In this document: piece by piece, positions 17,967-27,126 of the stretch
How the letters are laid out: each line of letters begins with the position of its first letter
Position numbering within the stretch: the stretch's first letter is position 1
Assembly: GCA_902768975.1 (NCBI GenBank)
Contig: CACXMZ010000001.1
Coordinates: 62,001 to 126,000, forward strand
Direction: 5' to 3'
From: an uncultured Coriobacteriaceae bacterium
GTDB taxonomy: Bacteria; Actinomycetota; Coriobacteriia; Coriobacteriales; Eggerthellaceae
DNA length: 64,000 nucleotides
Notes under the pieces: model-generated
Databases searched by the model: none
Told to the model about the DNA's origin: nothing
The model's input: the letters and a program-made list of their open reading frames with translations, nothing else
Translations under genes and position numbers: made by a program

Positions 17967-18536
17967 ATGACACTGCGTTTTCAACCCGTTCTAAGCGAAG
18001 AAGAACTACAACAACTCGCCGAAATGGCGTCGTTCATTTGGCACGAGTACTGGCCGCCCCGCATTGGGGAAGCTCAAACCGACTATATGGTGGACATGTT
18101 TCATTCCGTCGATGCCATGAAACACGACATGGCCGAACACGGCTACCGATACTGGTTTTTAATTGATGACCAGGGCAAATACGTGGGCTATACCGGTGGC
18201 GCCGCCCAGCATTTAACAGGCGACGACGAAGCCGACGCCTGGATGAAGCATGGCACCGTACTCGACGAAGGCTGGCCCGACCGCTGGTTTATCAGCAAGA
18301 TTTACTTGTATGCCGAAGAGCGCGGCAAACACTATGGCAGCGAAGTGCTGCGCTTTTATGAACAGCTCTGTCGCGACGAAGGCCTGCCCGCCATGGCGCT
18401 CACCGTCAACCGCGACAATGAACTCGGCATTCGCGCCTACGAAGGCAATGGTTTTGTTTCGGTCGAAGACGTCGATGCTGAAATAGGCGAAGGCTTCGTC
18501 ATGCAAGATCACATAATGGTTAAAACTCTTAATTGA
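17967..18536 (+). CDS. GNAT-family N-acetyltransferase
   Basis: 189 residues with the GNAT fold: the acetyl-CoA region is ISKIYLYAEERGKHYGSEVL (motif A, Q/RxxGxG-like as ERGKHYGS, ~110-130), followed by LTVNRDNELGIRAYEGNGF (motif B). AAAGGAA precedes the ATG. It is transcribed divergently from the antiporter and converges with dxs, overlapping its end by 8 bp. Substrate unknown. Confidence 0.85.
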   Translation: MTLRFQPVLSEEELQQLAEMASFIWHEYWPPRIGEAQTDYMVDMFHSVDAMKHDMAEHGYRYWFLIDDQGKYVGYTGGAAQHLTGDDEADAWMKHGTVLDEGWPDRWFISKIYLYAEERGKHYGSEVLRFYEQLCRDEGLPAMALTVNRDNELGIRAYEGNGFVSVEDVDAEIGEGFVMQDHIMVKTLN

Positions 18537-20409
18537 GTTTTGTGCGGATGGCAGAAGCGATGCCGGCGGCGTCGATGCCGATGCGGGCAAAGATTTCCTT
18601 GTAGTCGCCCTGCTCAACAAATTCGTCGGGAAGACCTAAGGTGAGCGTTAACGGAGCGCTACCTAGCTTCGACAGCTCTTCGAGCACGCCTTCGCCTGCC
18701 CCACCAGGAATGCAACCTTCTTCAACCGTAACCACGAGCTTGGTCTGGGTGGCAGCTTCTATGGCGTCCACGTCCAAAGGCTTAGCCCAGCGCATGTCGA
18801 CCACGCGCGCCGAAATACCTTGTTCTTCCAGCAGCTCGGCCGCTTCACGGGCAAAACGAACCATGCGACCAAAGGCCAGAATGGCCACGTCATTCCCTTC
18901 GCGCACCGTACGCGACTTCCCCACTTCAAGCACTTCGGGTGTAGCCGGAAGTTCGACACCTTCGCCCGTTCCGCGCGGGTAACGCAAGGCAACCAAGCCA
19001 GGAATGGCGAGTGCCGTATGAAGCGCATGAACCAGCTCTGCTTCGTCGGACGGTACCAAGATTCGAGCATTGGGCACCATGCGCAAATAGGAAATATCAA
19101 GGGCACCATTATGGGTAGCGCCGTCGCCACCCACCAGGCCCGCACGGTCGATTGCCAATACAACGTCCAAGTCTTCCATGGCGTTGTCGATAACAATCTG
19201 GTCAAGCGCGCGCTGCATGAAGGTCGAATAAATGGCCACTACGGGTTTCTTGCCACCAATGGCAAGCCCTGAAGCAAAGCCGAGTGCATGTTCTTCCGTA
19301 ATGCCCGTGTCGAAGAAACGGTCAGGGAATTTTTCAGCAAAGTCATGGAGGCCCGTTCCACCTTCCATGGCAGCGGTAACGGCACAAATAGCGTCATTCG
19401 CTTCAGCTTCTGCGACAAGGGCGTCACCAAAAACTTGGGTGAACGAAGGCGGCCCACCTGCGCTTTTCTTGAGTTCGCCCGTTTCAACATTAAAACCGGC
19501 AGGCCCATGGAAGGCTTCAGGATTTTCTTCGGCAGGCGCATAACCCTTACCCTTCTTCGTGATGGCGTGAACCAAAACGGGCACGTCGGCTTCCAGCACC
19601 ACCGAAAGCACTTCGCGCAATTTTGCAATGTCATGCCCGTCGATGGGCGAAGTCGAAACAATGTCGAGGGACTCAAAAATAGTCGCCTGCGGGAAGAGGA
19701 ATTGCTTAAACGAATCCTTGGAACGACGGCCCATTTCCAGCATGAAGCGCATAAAGGGCCCGCGCTGTTCGAGGGCTTCCTGCAAGGCGTCGCGGGCGTC
19801 GCGGTACTGGTCCGAAATACGCATATAGCCCAAGTGGTGGACCAAGGCCCCCACGGGGCGCGAAATAGACATTTCATTGTCGTTGAGCACGATTACCATA
19901 GGCGTTTGCTCTTGACCAATGTGGTTGAGTGCTTCAAATGCCATACCACCCGAAAGAGCCGCGTCGCCGATAACCGTTACGATTTTATTCGTGCCGCCGC
20001 TTAAGTCGCGCGCCTTCGCCAGGCCAAGCGCCACCGAAAGACTGTCGGAAGCATGGCCTGAATGATGAACGTCGTATTCACTTTCAGCGGGGTTCGTAAA
20101 GGCAGTAATACCGTCAGTTTGGCGCAGGCTTGAAAAACGGTTCAAACGCCCCGTAAGCAATTTGTGGGCATAGGCCTGATGCCCCACGTCAAAGACGATT
20201 TTGTCTTCAGGGCAGTTTAATAGGGAATGAAGGGCTACGATGATTTCAACCGCGCCCAAACTCGAGCCCAAATGGCCGCCTGTTTGTGCCGTCGTCGCAA
20301 TAATTTCTTGACGGATTTCCCCGCAAAGGATGGCGAGTTCGTCGTTGGACAGCAGATGAAGATCTGCTGGCTTGCTTATCGCGTCAAGAATGCGCCCGTT
20401 GTCTTGCAT
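18529..20409 (-). CDS. dxs: 1-deoxy-D-xylulose-5-phosphate synthase
   Basis: 626 residues, the full family length. Thiamine diphosphate motif near residue 150 (GDAALSGGMAFEALNHIG, GDG..N type with Ala), the HLGSSLG substrate segment near 45, the HASDSLS motif, and the central pyrimidine domain EEHALGFASGLA with catalytic Glu (~370). It makes DXP from pyruvate and glyceraldehyde-3-phosphate, the entry to the MEP isoprenoid and thiamin/pyridoxal pathways. Last gene of the oadA-accC-asp23-nusB-xseB-dxs series. Confidence 0.96.
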   Translation of the reverse strand: MQDNGRILDAISKPADLHLLSNDELAILCGEIRQEIIATTAQTGGHLGSSLGAVEIIVALHSLLNCPEDKIVFDVGHQAYAHKLLTGRLNRFSSLRQTDGITAFTNPAESEYDVHHSGHASDSLSVALGLAKARDLSGGTNKIVTVIGDAALSGGMAFEALNHIGQEQTPMVIVLNDNEMSISRPVGALVHHLGYMRISDQYRDARDALQEALEQRGPFMRFMLEMGRRSKDSFKQFLFPQATIFESLDIVSTSPIDGHDIAKLREVLSVVLEADVPVLVHAITKKGKGYAPAEENPEAFHGPAGFNVETGELKKSAGGPPSFTQVFGDALVAEAEANDAICAVTAAMEGGTGLHDFAEKFPDRFFDTGITEEHALGFASGLAIGGKKPVVAIYSTFMQRALDQIVIDNAMEDLDVVLAIDRAGLVGGDGATHNGALDISYLRMVPNARILVPSDEAELVHALHTALAIPGLVALRYPRGTGEGVELPATPEVLEVGKSRTVREGNDVAILAFGRMVRFAREAAELLEEQGISARVVDMRWAKPLDVDAIEAATQTKLVVTVEEGCIPGGAGEGVLEELSKLGSAPLTLTLGLPDEFVEQGDYKEIFARIGIDAAGIASAIRTKLN

Positions 20410-20421
20410 GATGCTGGCCCC

Positions 20422-20916
20422 TTAGAGCTCTGCGGTTTCCCCCGCCTGGCCTTCTTCGGCAGTTGCCATGGCTTCACTGGTAAGACTTGCCTCCCCCGCT
20501 GCTTCTTCGGCTTCAAATTCAGCTTCTTCGTCTGCCGCTTCGTCTTCGGCGTCGCGTTCGCTCATGTCGGACTCAAGCAAGCTGGAGGCCTGCATGCCCA
20601 GCGCCACAGCTTCTTCGAGCAGGTCCAGCGCGTCGTCGAGCGGCATGGTTTCATCTTCCATGATTTCAGCGATTTCGCTTAGGCGGTCGGTTACCGTCCC
20701 AAAGCTCGTTGGAATAGCCGCAGGCGCCGTTTCGGTTTCGAGCTCGATTTCGCTTTCAACTTCGGCTTCAGCTTCGCTTTCAACCTCAAGTTCAGCTTCG
20801 GCTTCGCTTCCAGCCTCAAACTCGGGTTCAGCTTCAAATTCAGTTTCGGCTTCTAGTTCGGCCCCAGCTTCTACCTCGAGCTCAGCTTCCTGGGCAATGT
20901 CAAATTCATCGGTCAT
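20422..20916 (-). CDS. xseB: Exodeoxyribonuclease VII small subunit with acidic extensions
   Basis: The family core (SFGTVTDRLSEIAEIMEDET through about 45 residues of two helices, residues ~70-115) matches XseB, which pairs with XseA to degrade single-stranded DNA. XseB is usually 60-90 residues. Here it is 164, because a ~65-residue Glu/Ala-rich N-terminal segment and a ~50-residue acidic C-terminal segment flank the core. No xseA is in the window. The start codon directly follows the nusB stop (TAAATG), so the pair is coupled. Confidence 0.8.
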   Translation of the reverse strand: MTDEFDIAQEAELEVEAGAELEAETEFEAEPEFEAGSEAEAELEVESEAEAEVESEIELETETAPAAIPTSFGTVTDRLSEIAEIMEDETMPLDDALDLLEEAVALGMQASSLLESDMSERDAEDEAADEEAEFEAEEAAGEASLTSEAMATAEEGQAGETAEL

Positions 20917-21378
20917 TTATGCCTCCACGCTTTCTGTAGGAGTGTCCTTTTCAACTATGCGGTCCGCGCAATAGGTGCGCGCAATGCGCCCCAGCAAACC
21001 GTTTACAAAACGCGCAGAGTCGTCTTCGCCGCCAAAGGACTTCGCCAACTCCACCGCTTCATTAATTACCACTGAAACTGGCACCGATTCTTCGTAGAGC
21101 ATTTCGTAGCACGCCAACAACAAGATAACGTGGTCCACAATGGGCATGCGTTCCACACTCCAGTTTTCCGAAGCTTCTGCCAGTTTTTCGTCGATACTTA
21201 CCGCGTGTTCGGCAGCACCTGCCACCAAAAGCTTCGCGTATTCAGGAAGGCGCCCAGCATCGGGTAGTTCAGGGTCCTGAGCCAGCAACACATGCGCTGG
21301 TTCGTCGTTGATCAGGCTCATATAAAGCCCTTGAACCGCCATCTGGCGCGCAAATGTTCTTTCATGCTGTTTGGCCAC
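20917..21378 (-). CDS. nusB: Transcription antitermination factor NusB
   Basis: 153-residue all-helical protein with the NusB pattern: ERTFARQMAVQGLYM at the N-terminus, ILLLACYEMLYEESVPVSVVINEAVELAKSFG in the middle (cut here by the Gly at the end of the run) and FVNGLLGRI near the C-terminus. It binds boxA RNA together with S10 in rRNA antitermination. GTG start. It follows the Asp23 gene by 36 bp. Confidence 0.93.
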   Translation of the reverse strand: MAKQHERTFARQMAVQGLYMSLINDEPAHVLLAQDPELPDAGRLPEYAKLLVAGAAEHAVSIDEKLAEASENWSVERMPIVDHVILLLACYEMLYEESVPVSVVINEAVELAKSFGGEDDSARFVNGLLGRIARTYCADRIVEKDTPTESVEA

Positions 21379-21414
21379 GAGCCCTACCCCAATGCCCTTC
21401 GACGCAAACTACTA

Positions 21415-21756
21415 TTAAGAAACAAACTGGATGCCGTCGATGTAAACATCTACGTTTGCCACTTCCACACCCACCTGGGTAAGGACGGCATCGTAGATAG
21501 TTTGGCGCACACGGGCCGCCAGTTCAGGAAGCGAAAAACCATAGACAGCTTCAATATGAACGGCAACCGACAAGGTGTTGTTTTCATTAGCGGTAACTTC
21601 AATAGGCTGAACAGCGCCCTTGTTGCCAAGTGCAGCCAGCAGCCCAGCGGCACCGCCCGAAAGAACGGCCCCTTCAACACTGCCCATGGCGATACCGACG
21701 ATGGTTTCCACCACGCCGTCGGCCAGTGCCATACCGTCCAAACGCAAATCGCTCAT
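21415..21756 (-). CDS. Asp23/Gls24 family envelope stress protein
   Basis: 113 residues with the Asp23/Gls24 (DUF322) layout: an N-terminal helix, the Gly/Ala-rich segment VVETIVGIAMGSVEGAV, then beta strands around VAVHIEAVYGFSLPELAARVRQTIYDAV. Family members are membrane-associated via AmaP-like partners or cytoplasmic, and are linked to cell-envelope stress. In Firmicutes and Actinobacteria the gene is often found between accC-like and nusB genes, as here. The ATG is 2 nt after the accC stop. Confidence 0.9.
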   Translation of the reverse strand: MSDLRLDGMALADGVVETIVGIAMGSVEGAVLSGGAAGLLAALGNKGAVQPIEVTANENNTLSVAVHIEAVYGFSLPELAARVRQTIYDAVLTQVGVEVANVDVYIDGIQFVS

Positions 21757-21758
21757 GC

Positions 21759-23105
21759 TTATTCCCCCATCTCTGTTTCAATAAAGTCTGTGTACGCCCG
21801 TCCCGCCTTGAATGCTTCATTTTCGAGCACCTTCAGGTGGAAGGGAATGGTTGTTTCAATGCCTTCAATTTTAAACTCAGAAAGCGCACGTTTGCCGCGC
21901 GCGACAGCTTCTTCACGCGTGTGGCCCCACACAATAAGTTTGGCCACGAGCGAGTCGTAAAACGGCGAAATGGTCGCTCCTTGTTCCAGGTAGCTTTCCA
22001 CGCGCACGCCCGGGCCACCCGGTACCGTAAACTTGGTAATGGTGCCAGGGCACGGGCGGAAGTCATGTGCAGGGTCTTCGGCGTTAATACGGAATTCGAT
22101 GGCATGACCATAGGGCGTAAAGGGTGCACGGCTTGCACATTCCATGGGTTCGCCCGCGGCAATACGTAGCTGTTCCTTAATGATGTCTACGCCCGTAATT
22201 TCTTCAGTCACAGGATGCTCTACCTGCACGCGCGTATTCATTTCCATGAAATAGAATCGCCCGTCTTGGTCGAGCAGGAATTCGATGGTTCCCGCATTGC
22301 GGTAGTCGACCGCACGCACGGCCTTGACCGCTGCCACACCCATGGCGCGACGCGTTTCTTCGTCCAGGGCAGGACTGGGTGCTTCTTCAAGCAACTTCTG
22401 GTGCCTGCGCTGAATGGAACAGTCGCGTTCGCACAGGGCTACGCGGTTGCCATGGTCGTCGGCCAGCACTTGGATTTCCACATGGCGGGGGCGCATAACC
22501 AGCTTTTCCAAATAGACGGTGTCGTTGCCAAAAGCCGCACCTGCTTCCATGCGCGCTGCTTTGTACTGGGCTTCCAGGTCAGCGGGGTCGTGCACTTCGC
22601 GCATGCCCTTGCCGCCACCGCCTGCACTTGCCTTAATGAGCACGGGGTAACCCACGCGTTCGGCGAAGGCCGCTGCTTCTTCCACGGTTCCAACGAGCCC
22701 GTCGGAGCCGGGCACGGTGGGCACGCCGCAAGCCATCATGGTTTCGCGCGCCGTGGCTTTGTCGCCCATGCGCTCGATGCATTCAGGCGAAGGCCCAATA
22801 AAGACCAAATTGTTTTCTGCGCACAAGCGCGCAAAAACAGCATTTTCAGCTAGGAAACCATAGCCGGGGTGCACCGCCTGGGCGCCTGTGTTGATTGCAG
22901 CCTGAATAATGGATTCCATAACCAGGTAGCTCTGCACGGCAGGCGCAGGCCCAATACACACCGCTTCGTCGGCGTAACGCACGGGCAGCGTGTTGGCGTC
23001 TTCGGTAGAATAAACCGCCACCGTTTTCACGCCAAGCTCGCGCGCGGCCCGCATCACACGCAGGGCCACTTCGCCACGGTTTGCCACTAAAATCTTGTCG
23101 AACAT
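21759..23105 (-). CDS. accC: Biotin carboxylase subunit (acetyl-CoA / pyruvate carboxylase type)
   Basis: 448 residues with the biotin carboxylase N-terminal Rossmann domain ([17 protein letters not shown]), ATP-grasp ([14 protein letters not shown], ~165) and the catalytic motif [18 protein letters not shown] (~285). It carboxylates biotin with bicarbonate and ATP. Because it directly follows a carboxyltransferase/BCCP fusion gene (23106), it most likely supplies that partner as a two-subunit pyruvate carboxylase; serving acetyl-CoA carboxylase is an alternative. Confidence 0.93.
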   Translation of the reverse strand: MFDKILVANRGEVALRVMRAARELGVKTVAVYSTEDANTLPVRYADEAVCIGPAPAVQSYLVMESIIQAAINTGAQAVHPGYGFLAENAVFARLCAENNLVFIGPSPECIERMGDKATARETMMACGVPTVPGSDGLVGTVEEAAAFAERVGYPVLIKASAGGGGKGMREVHDPADLEAQYKAARMEAGAAFGNDTVYLEKLVMRPRHVEIQVLADDHGNRVALCERDCSIQRRHQKLLEEAPSPALDEETRRAMGVAAVKAVRAVDYRNAGTIEFLLDQDGRFYFMEMNTRVQVEHPVTEEITGVDIIKEQLRIAAGEPMECASRAPFTPYGHAIEFRINAEDPAHDFRPCPGTITKFTVPGGPGVRVESYLEQGATISPFYDSLVAKLIVWGHTREEAVARGKRALSEFKIEGIETTIPFHLKVLENEAFKAGRAYTDFIETEMGE

Positions 23106-25004
23106 TTACGCCTCCATGCTGGTGAGCGTGTCGGAGTGAAGCGGTTCGATATAGAACAAGGGTGTGCCATATTCGACGGGTGTGGCGTCACCGAGGCACA
23201 CTTCGCGCACAACGCCCATTTCTTCGGCGGTAATTTCATTCATAAGCTTCATGGCTTCTACGATACACAAGGTCTGACCAGCCATAACTTCGTCGCCTTC
23301 CTTGACAAAGGGAGGTTCGCCTGGCGCAGGAGATGTGTAGAAGGTGCCCACCATGGGCGCTACCACGGGCTTCCATTCCGCAGGGCGGCTGCCCGCAGGC
23401 GCTTCTGCTGGAGCGGCTTCAGCGGCAGAAGCGGCACTGGCCACCGGGGCAGCCACGGGTACTGCAGCTGCTGCCGCAGCGAGAGCGTCGGCGTTTACCA
23501 TGCCGGGCATGCGCACGGCAATACGGTTGCCGCCTTCTTCAACAACGATTTCACCTACGCCGCTTTCTTCGGCAACGCGAATAAGTTCTTTAATCTGATT
23601 GATGTCCACGTAATCGTCCTCCTTGGTTTCGCTCGATTCTTCTTCAAGCAAAAACTCGGTCTTTTCACTCGTACGGTGCTTGCTTAAATACGTCCTTGCC
23701 TCCACGGGGAACAAGGCGTACATAAGCACGTCTTCTTCGCTCTGGGCAAGATCGCCAATTTCTTCAGCCACTTCTTCGAAAGTAGTGGTTACCAATGAAC
23801 CAGGTGAAACACTTTCGTCCAGAATGTCGTCGGCGCCTACTACCTTGGCTACAATATTGGGGTCCATAGGCCCTGGAGCCTTGCCGTAGTAACCACAGAT
23901 GTAGTCCTTCATTTCCTTGGAAACCACACCCCAGCGCTTGCCTGTGAGCACGTTGAACACCGCCTGGGTACCCACAATTTGGCTCATGGGGGTAACGAGC
24001 GGCGGATAGCCCACTTCGGCACGCACCTTCGGGATTTCTTTCATGACGTCAGCCAGGCGGTCGCTTGCGTTTTGCACTTCAAGCTGGGCAACCAGGTTGC
24101 TCATCATGCCGCCAGGCACCTGATGGTTGTATACCTGCATGTGAATGAGGCTGGATACGCCGCGCTTGTAATGGCTGCGCTTGCGCACACCTTCCCAGTA
24201 CTCGGCAATTTCGAAGAGCAGGTCTAGGTCCAGTTCCGTGTCGTAGCGAGACTCCTGCATGGCTGCCACAATCATTTCCACCGCTGGATGGCTGTTACCA
24301 AAAGCCAACGGCGCACTGGCCACGTCGGCAATGGCAGCGCCCGCTTCAGCAGCCTTAATAATATTGGCCGGAGCCATACCGCCTACGTAATGGCAGTGCA
24401 CATGCACCGGCAGGCCAATTTCAGCATTGAGCGCACGCACCATACGTTCGGTGCGATATGGCGTAAGCATACCCGCCATGTCTTTGATGGCGATAGAATG
24501 TGCACCCAGGTCCTTCAGCTGCTGGGCATATTCCAGGTAGCTATCCAAGGTGTGAACAGGGCTTACGGTATAACTAATGGCACCTTCAAAGTGGGCGCCC
24601 GCTTCATGGATGGCTTCGGCATTGTCCACCACATTGCGGATGTCGTTCAGGGCGTCGAATACACGGAACACGTCTATACCATTGCGCTTAGCCGCATGGA
24701 TAAAACGGTTGCAAATTTCACGACTGTAATGCTTATAGCCCACCAGGTTTTGGCCGCGCGTAAGCATGGCCAGGGGCGTATTTGGTGTTTTATTCTTTAT
24801 AGAGCGAAGGCGCTCCCAAGGGTCTTCGTCCAAAAAGCGCAGGCAGGTGTCGAACGTGGCACCGCCCCAGGCTTCAATGGCCCAGTACCCCACGCGATCC
24901 ATAGCAGGCAAAATGGGAAGCATGTCGCCCACTGGCATACGCGTTGCCCACAGGCTTTGCTGACCGTCGCGAATGGTTACGTCCATAAGTTGTAGCTTAG
25001 GCAT
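23106..25004 (-). CDS. oadA: Carboxyltransferase-BCCP fusion: pyruvate carboxylase subunit B / oxaloacetate decarboxylase alpha
   Basis: 632 residues from the ATG at 25004, with AGGAGG ~11 nt upstream. The N-terminal DRE-TIM carboxyltransferase domain starts MDVTIRDGQQSLWATRM and contains HCHYVGG metal-ligand histidines. A conserved post-TIM domain, an Ala/Pro linker (~515-550) and a C-terminal biotinyl domain with EAMKLMNE (biotinylated Lys near 600) follow. With the adjacent biotin carboxylase it should make oxaloacetate from pyruvate. No Na+-pump beta/gamma subunits are nearby, which argues against a decarboxylase pump. Confidence 0.92.
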   Translation of the reverse strand: MPKLQLMDVTIRDGQQSLWATRMPVGDMLPILPAMDRVGYWAIEAWGGATFDTCLRFLDEDPWERLRSIKNKTPNTPLAMLTRGQNLVGYKHYSREICNRFIHAAKRNGIDVFRVFDALNDIRNVVDNAEAIHEAGAHFEGAISYTVSPVHTLDSYLEYAQQLKDLGAHSIAIKDMAGMLTPYRTERMVRALNAEIGLPVHVHCHYVGGMAPANIIKAAEAGAAIADVASAPLAFGNSHPAVEMIVAAMQESRYDTELDLDLLFEIAEYWEGVRKRSHYKRGVSSLIHMQVYNHQVPGGMMSNLVAQLEVQNASDRLADVMKEIPKVRAEVGYPPLVTPMSQIVGTQAVFNVLTGKRWGVVSKEMKDYICGYYGKAPGPMDPNIVAKVVGADDILDESVSPGSLVTTTFEEVAEEIGDLAQSEEDVLMYALFPVEARTYLSKHRTSEKTEFLLEEESSETKEDDYVDINQIKELIRVAEESGVGEIVVEEGGNRIAVRMPGMVNADALAAAAAAVPVAAPVASAASAAEAAPAEAPAGSRPAEWKPVVAPMVGTFYTSPAPGEPPFVKEGDEVMAGQTLCIVEAMKLMNEITAEEMGVVREVCLGDATPVEYGTPLFYIEPLHSDTLTSMEA

Positions 25005-25029
25005 ACGTGCATGCACCTCCTTTATTAAC

Positions 25030-25051
25030 AAAGTTCGAACTTTATATTATA
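25030..25051 (-). promoter_or_regulatory. Putative oadA promoter with a palindromic operator
   Basis: Minus-strand -10 TATAAT (25046-25051) is followed at the expected transcription start by a perfect 14-bp palindrome, AAAGTTCGAACTTT (25030-25043). A site at +1 would suit a repressor of the carboxylase operon. No clear -35 is seen. Confidence 0.5.
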
Positions 25052-25055
25052 GAAG

Positions 25056-25088
25056 ATTAAGCGCCCTCCTAAGTGAAGGGCGCTTAAT
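25056..25088 (-). terminator. Terminator-like hairpin between sstT and oadA
   Basis: A 12-bp perfect stem (25056-25067 with 25077-25088) and 9-nt loop, 43 bp past the sstT stop and just upstream of the oadA -10. The minus-strand 3' flank is only weakly T-rich. Confidence 0.6.
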
Positions 25089-25131
25089 TTAACCTATAAA
25101 AGCGCAAAACGGCTGTTTAACGGGCAATTAA

Positions 25132-26397
25132 TTACACGGTGTGACTCGTGTGTTCGACATAGGGCTCGTGGTCCTTGCCCAATGCGATTGCCACACCCTG
25201 CTTCTTTAAGTCTGAGTATTCAACCGAAGCGGTAAAGACCACGTCGGAGCTAGAATTCAGGGCCGTTTCGCAGCTGTCCTGGATAACGCCGATGATGAAG
25301 CCAATACCTACCATCTGCATGGCAATATTGGTGTCGATGCCCAAAAGCGAACAGGCCACAGGAATAAGCAGCAGCGAACCACCAGGCACACCACTAGCAC
25401 CACAGGCAGAAACGGCGGACAACACGCACAGAATAATGGCGGTCAGCGGATCAACCGAAATGCCCATGGTCGTGGCGGCAGCCAGCGAAAGAACGGTAAT
25501 GGTAACGCAGGCGCCCGCCATGTTAATGGTGGCACCCAAGGGAATAGAGACGGAATAGGTGTCCTTGTTCAGGCCCAAATTGCGGCATAGTTCCATGTTC
25601 ACCGGAATGTTTGCCGCAGAGCTACGGGTGAAGAATGCCATGATGGCGGAGTCCTTCAGGCAGCGCAGTACCAGGGGGAAGGGGTTTTCATGCACGTTAA
25701 GCCACACCAGAAGCGGGTTGGTAACAAGCGCAATAATTGCCATGACCGCCACCAGCACCGCGATGAGCTTGCCATATTCGGTAAAGATTTCCAGACCGCT
25801 TGTAGAAACGGCGGTGTACACCAGACCACACACACCAAAGGGTGCAAAGGCAATAATCCAACGCACTACCTGCGCAACGGCGTCGGCAATGTCGGACATA
25901 AAGTCCTTGGTGGGCTGAGATGCTTGGCGCAGACCAATACCAATAAGGATGGCCCACATCAGAATGCCCAGGAAGTTTGCCTCCGTCAGCGAACCGAAGG
26001 GGTTGGAAACAACCTTTTGCAGAAGGTTTGCAATAACTTCAGCCACACCGGAAGGTGCCGTGTTTTCAGCCGCTTCAACGCCAGCCAGCGTGAGCGAAAT
26101 GGGGAACAGATTGCACGCAACAACGGCTACCACGCCCGCAATAAAGGTGGACAGCACGTAGAGTAAGATAATGCGCCCCATGCCACTTGCTTTTGAAGCG
26201 CTACAAACAGCATTGATAACCAGCACAAATACCAAAAGCGGTGCCACGGCCTTCAAAGCACCAACGAACAGATTGCCAACCATATCTAGCCATTCCATGC
26301 CTGGCGCAACGAGGGCAATAATAGTACCCACGACCAAGCCACCCAGAATGCGCCAGATAAGGCTCCAGCTATTCCATGTATCCCATATCTGCTTCAT
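25132..26397 (-). CDS. sstT: Serine/threonine:Na+ symporter
   Basis: 421 residues from the ATG at 26397, which has AAGGGGAAC upstream. DAACS-family transporter with eight helices and two hairpins: the serine-rich hairpin FFTRSSAANIPVNMELC (~265), the IPLGATINMAGA motif (~295, NMDGT-like), and the GVPGGSLLLIPVACSLLGI region. Length and the INMAGA variant fit SstT rather than glutamate carriers. It imports Ser/Thr with Na+. Divergent from efp. Confidence 0.92.
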   Translation of the reverse strand: MKQIWDTWNSWSLIWRILGGLVVGTIIALVAPGMEWLDMVGNLFVGALKAVAPLLVFVLVINAVCSASKASGMGRIILLYVLSTFIAGVVAVVACNLFPISLTLAGVEAAENTAPSGVAEVIANLLQKVVSNPFGSLTEANFLGILMWAILIGIGLRQASQPTKDFMSDIADAVAQVVRWIIAFAPFGVCGLVYTAVSTSGLEIFTEYGKLIAVLVAVMAIIALVTNPLLVWLNVHENPFPLVLRCLKDSAIMAFFTRSSAANIPVNMELCRNLGLNKDTYSVSIPLGATINMAGACVTITVLSLAAATTMGISVDPLTAIILCVLSAVSACGASGVPGGSLLLIPVACSLLGIDTNIAMQMVGIGFIIGVIQDSCETALNSSSDVVFTASVEYSDLKKQGVAIALGKDHEPYVEHTSHTV

Positions 26398-26430
26398 AAG
26401 TTCCCCTTCTAAATAATTAGACAAAACATG

Positions 26431-26499
26431 ATTATACTATTGTGGCTGTTTTATAAGGTTCATGCAAGGAAAAAGTGCTGCTGCCTTTTGCCGTATAAT
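26431..26499. promoter_or_regulatory. Divergent -10 elements for sstT and efp
   Basis: TATAAT on the minus strand at 26431-26436 (34 bp before the sstT ATG) and TATAAT on the plus strand at 26494-26499 (37 bp before the efp ATG). Neither has a clear -35 hexamer. A shared regulatory region is possible. Confidence 0.5.
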
Positions 26500-26535
26500 A
26501 GACGGGCTTTTAAACCGAAGAGAAAGAAACCCAAC

Positions 26536-27096
26536 ATGGCTATTTCAACCGCTGACTTTAAGAATGGCATTTGCATTGAACACAACGACAAGCTCTGGAC
26601 CATCGTGGAATTCCAGCATGTAAAGCCTGGCAAGGGCGGCGCTTTCGTGCGCACCAAGCTACGCGACGTGCGCACGGGCCGCATTGTGGAACATACTTTT
26701 AATTCTGGAACGAAGTTCGACAGCGTGCGCATGGAAACCAAGCGCCTCCAGTACCTGTATAACGACGGGTCGGACTTCCATTTCATGGATCCTGAAAGCT
26801 ATGAGCAGATGAGCGTTTCCGCTGAAGTCGTGGGCGACGTTGCCCAGTGGCTCAAGGAAAGCGACGAAGTAGCCCTTAACTATGCGGGCGAAGAACTCAT
26901 TTCGGTTGAACCGCAGATGTTCGTCGAACTTGAAATCACCGAAACCGACCCCGGCTTTAAGGGTGACACGGTCCAGGGCGGCACCAAGCCTGCCACGCTG
27001 GAAACCGGCGCAACCATCCAGGTTCCCATGTACATTGAAGTGGGCGAAACCGTGCAGGTGGACACCCGCGACGGCCGTTTCGTGAAGCGCGTCTAA
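26536..27096 (+). CDS. efp: Translation elongation factor P
   Basis: 186 residues from the ATG at 26536; the longer open frame upstream lacks EF-P similarity. Three beta-barrel domains: KOW-like (1-65) with the tip loop KPGKGGAFVRTKL, whose Lys (residue ~32) is the usual modification site, OB (66-130) and C-terminal OB ending GRFVKRV. EF-P relieves ribosome stalling at polyproline. It faces the peptidase gene convergently, although these genes are co-directional in many relatives. Confidence 0.95.
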   Translation: MAISTADFKNGICIEHNDKLWTIVEFQHVKPGKGGAFVRTKLRDVRTGRIVEHTFNSGTKFDSVRMETKRLQYLYNDGSDFHFMDPESYEQMSVSAEVVGDVAQWLKESDEVALNYAGEELISVEPQMFVELEITETDPGFKGDTVQGGTKPATLETGATIQVPMYIEVGETVQVDTRDGRFVKRV

Positions 27097-27126
27097 GCAA
27101 TTTCAAGCGCGGCCCTCATAAGGGGC

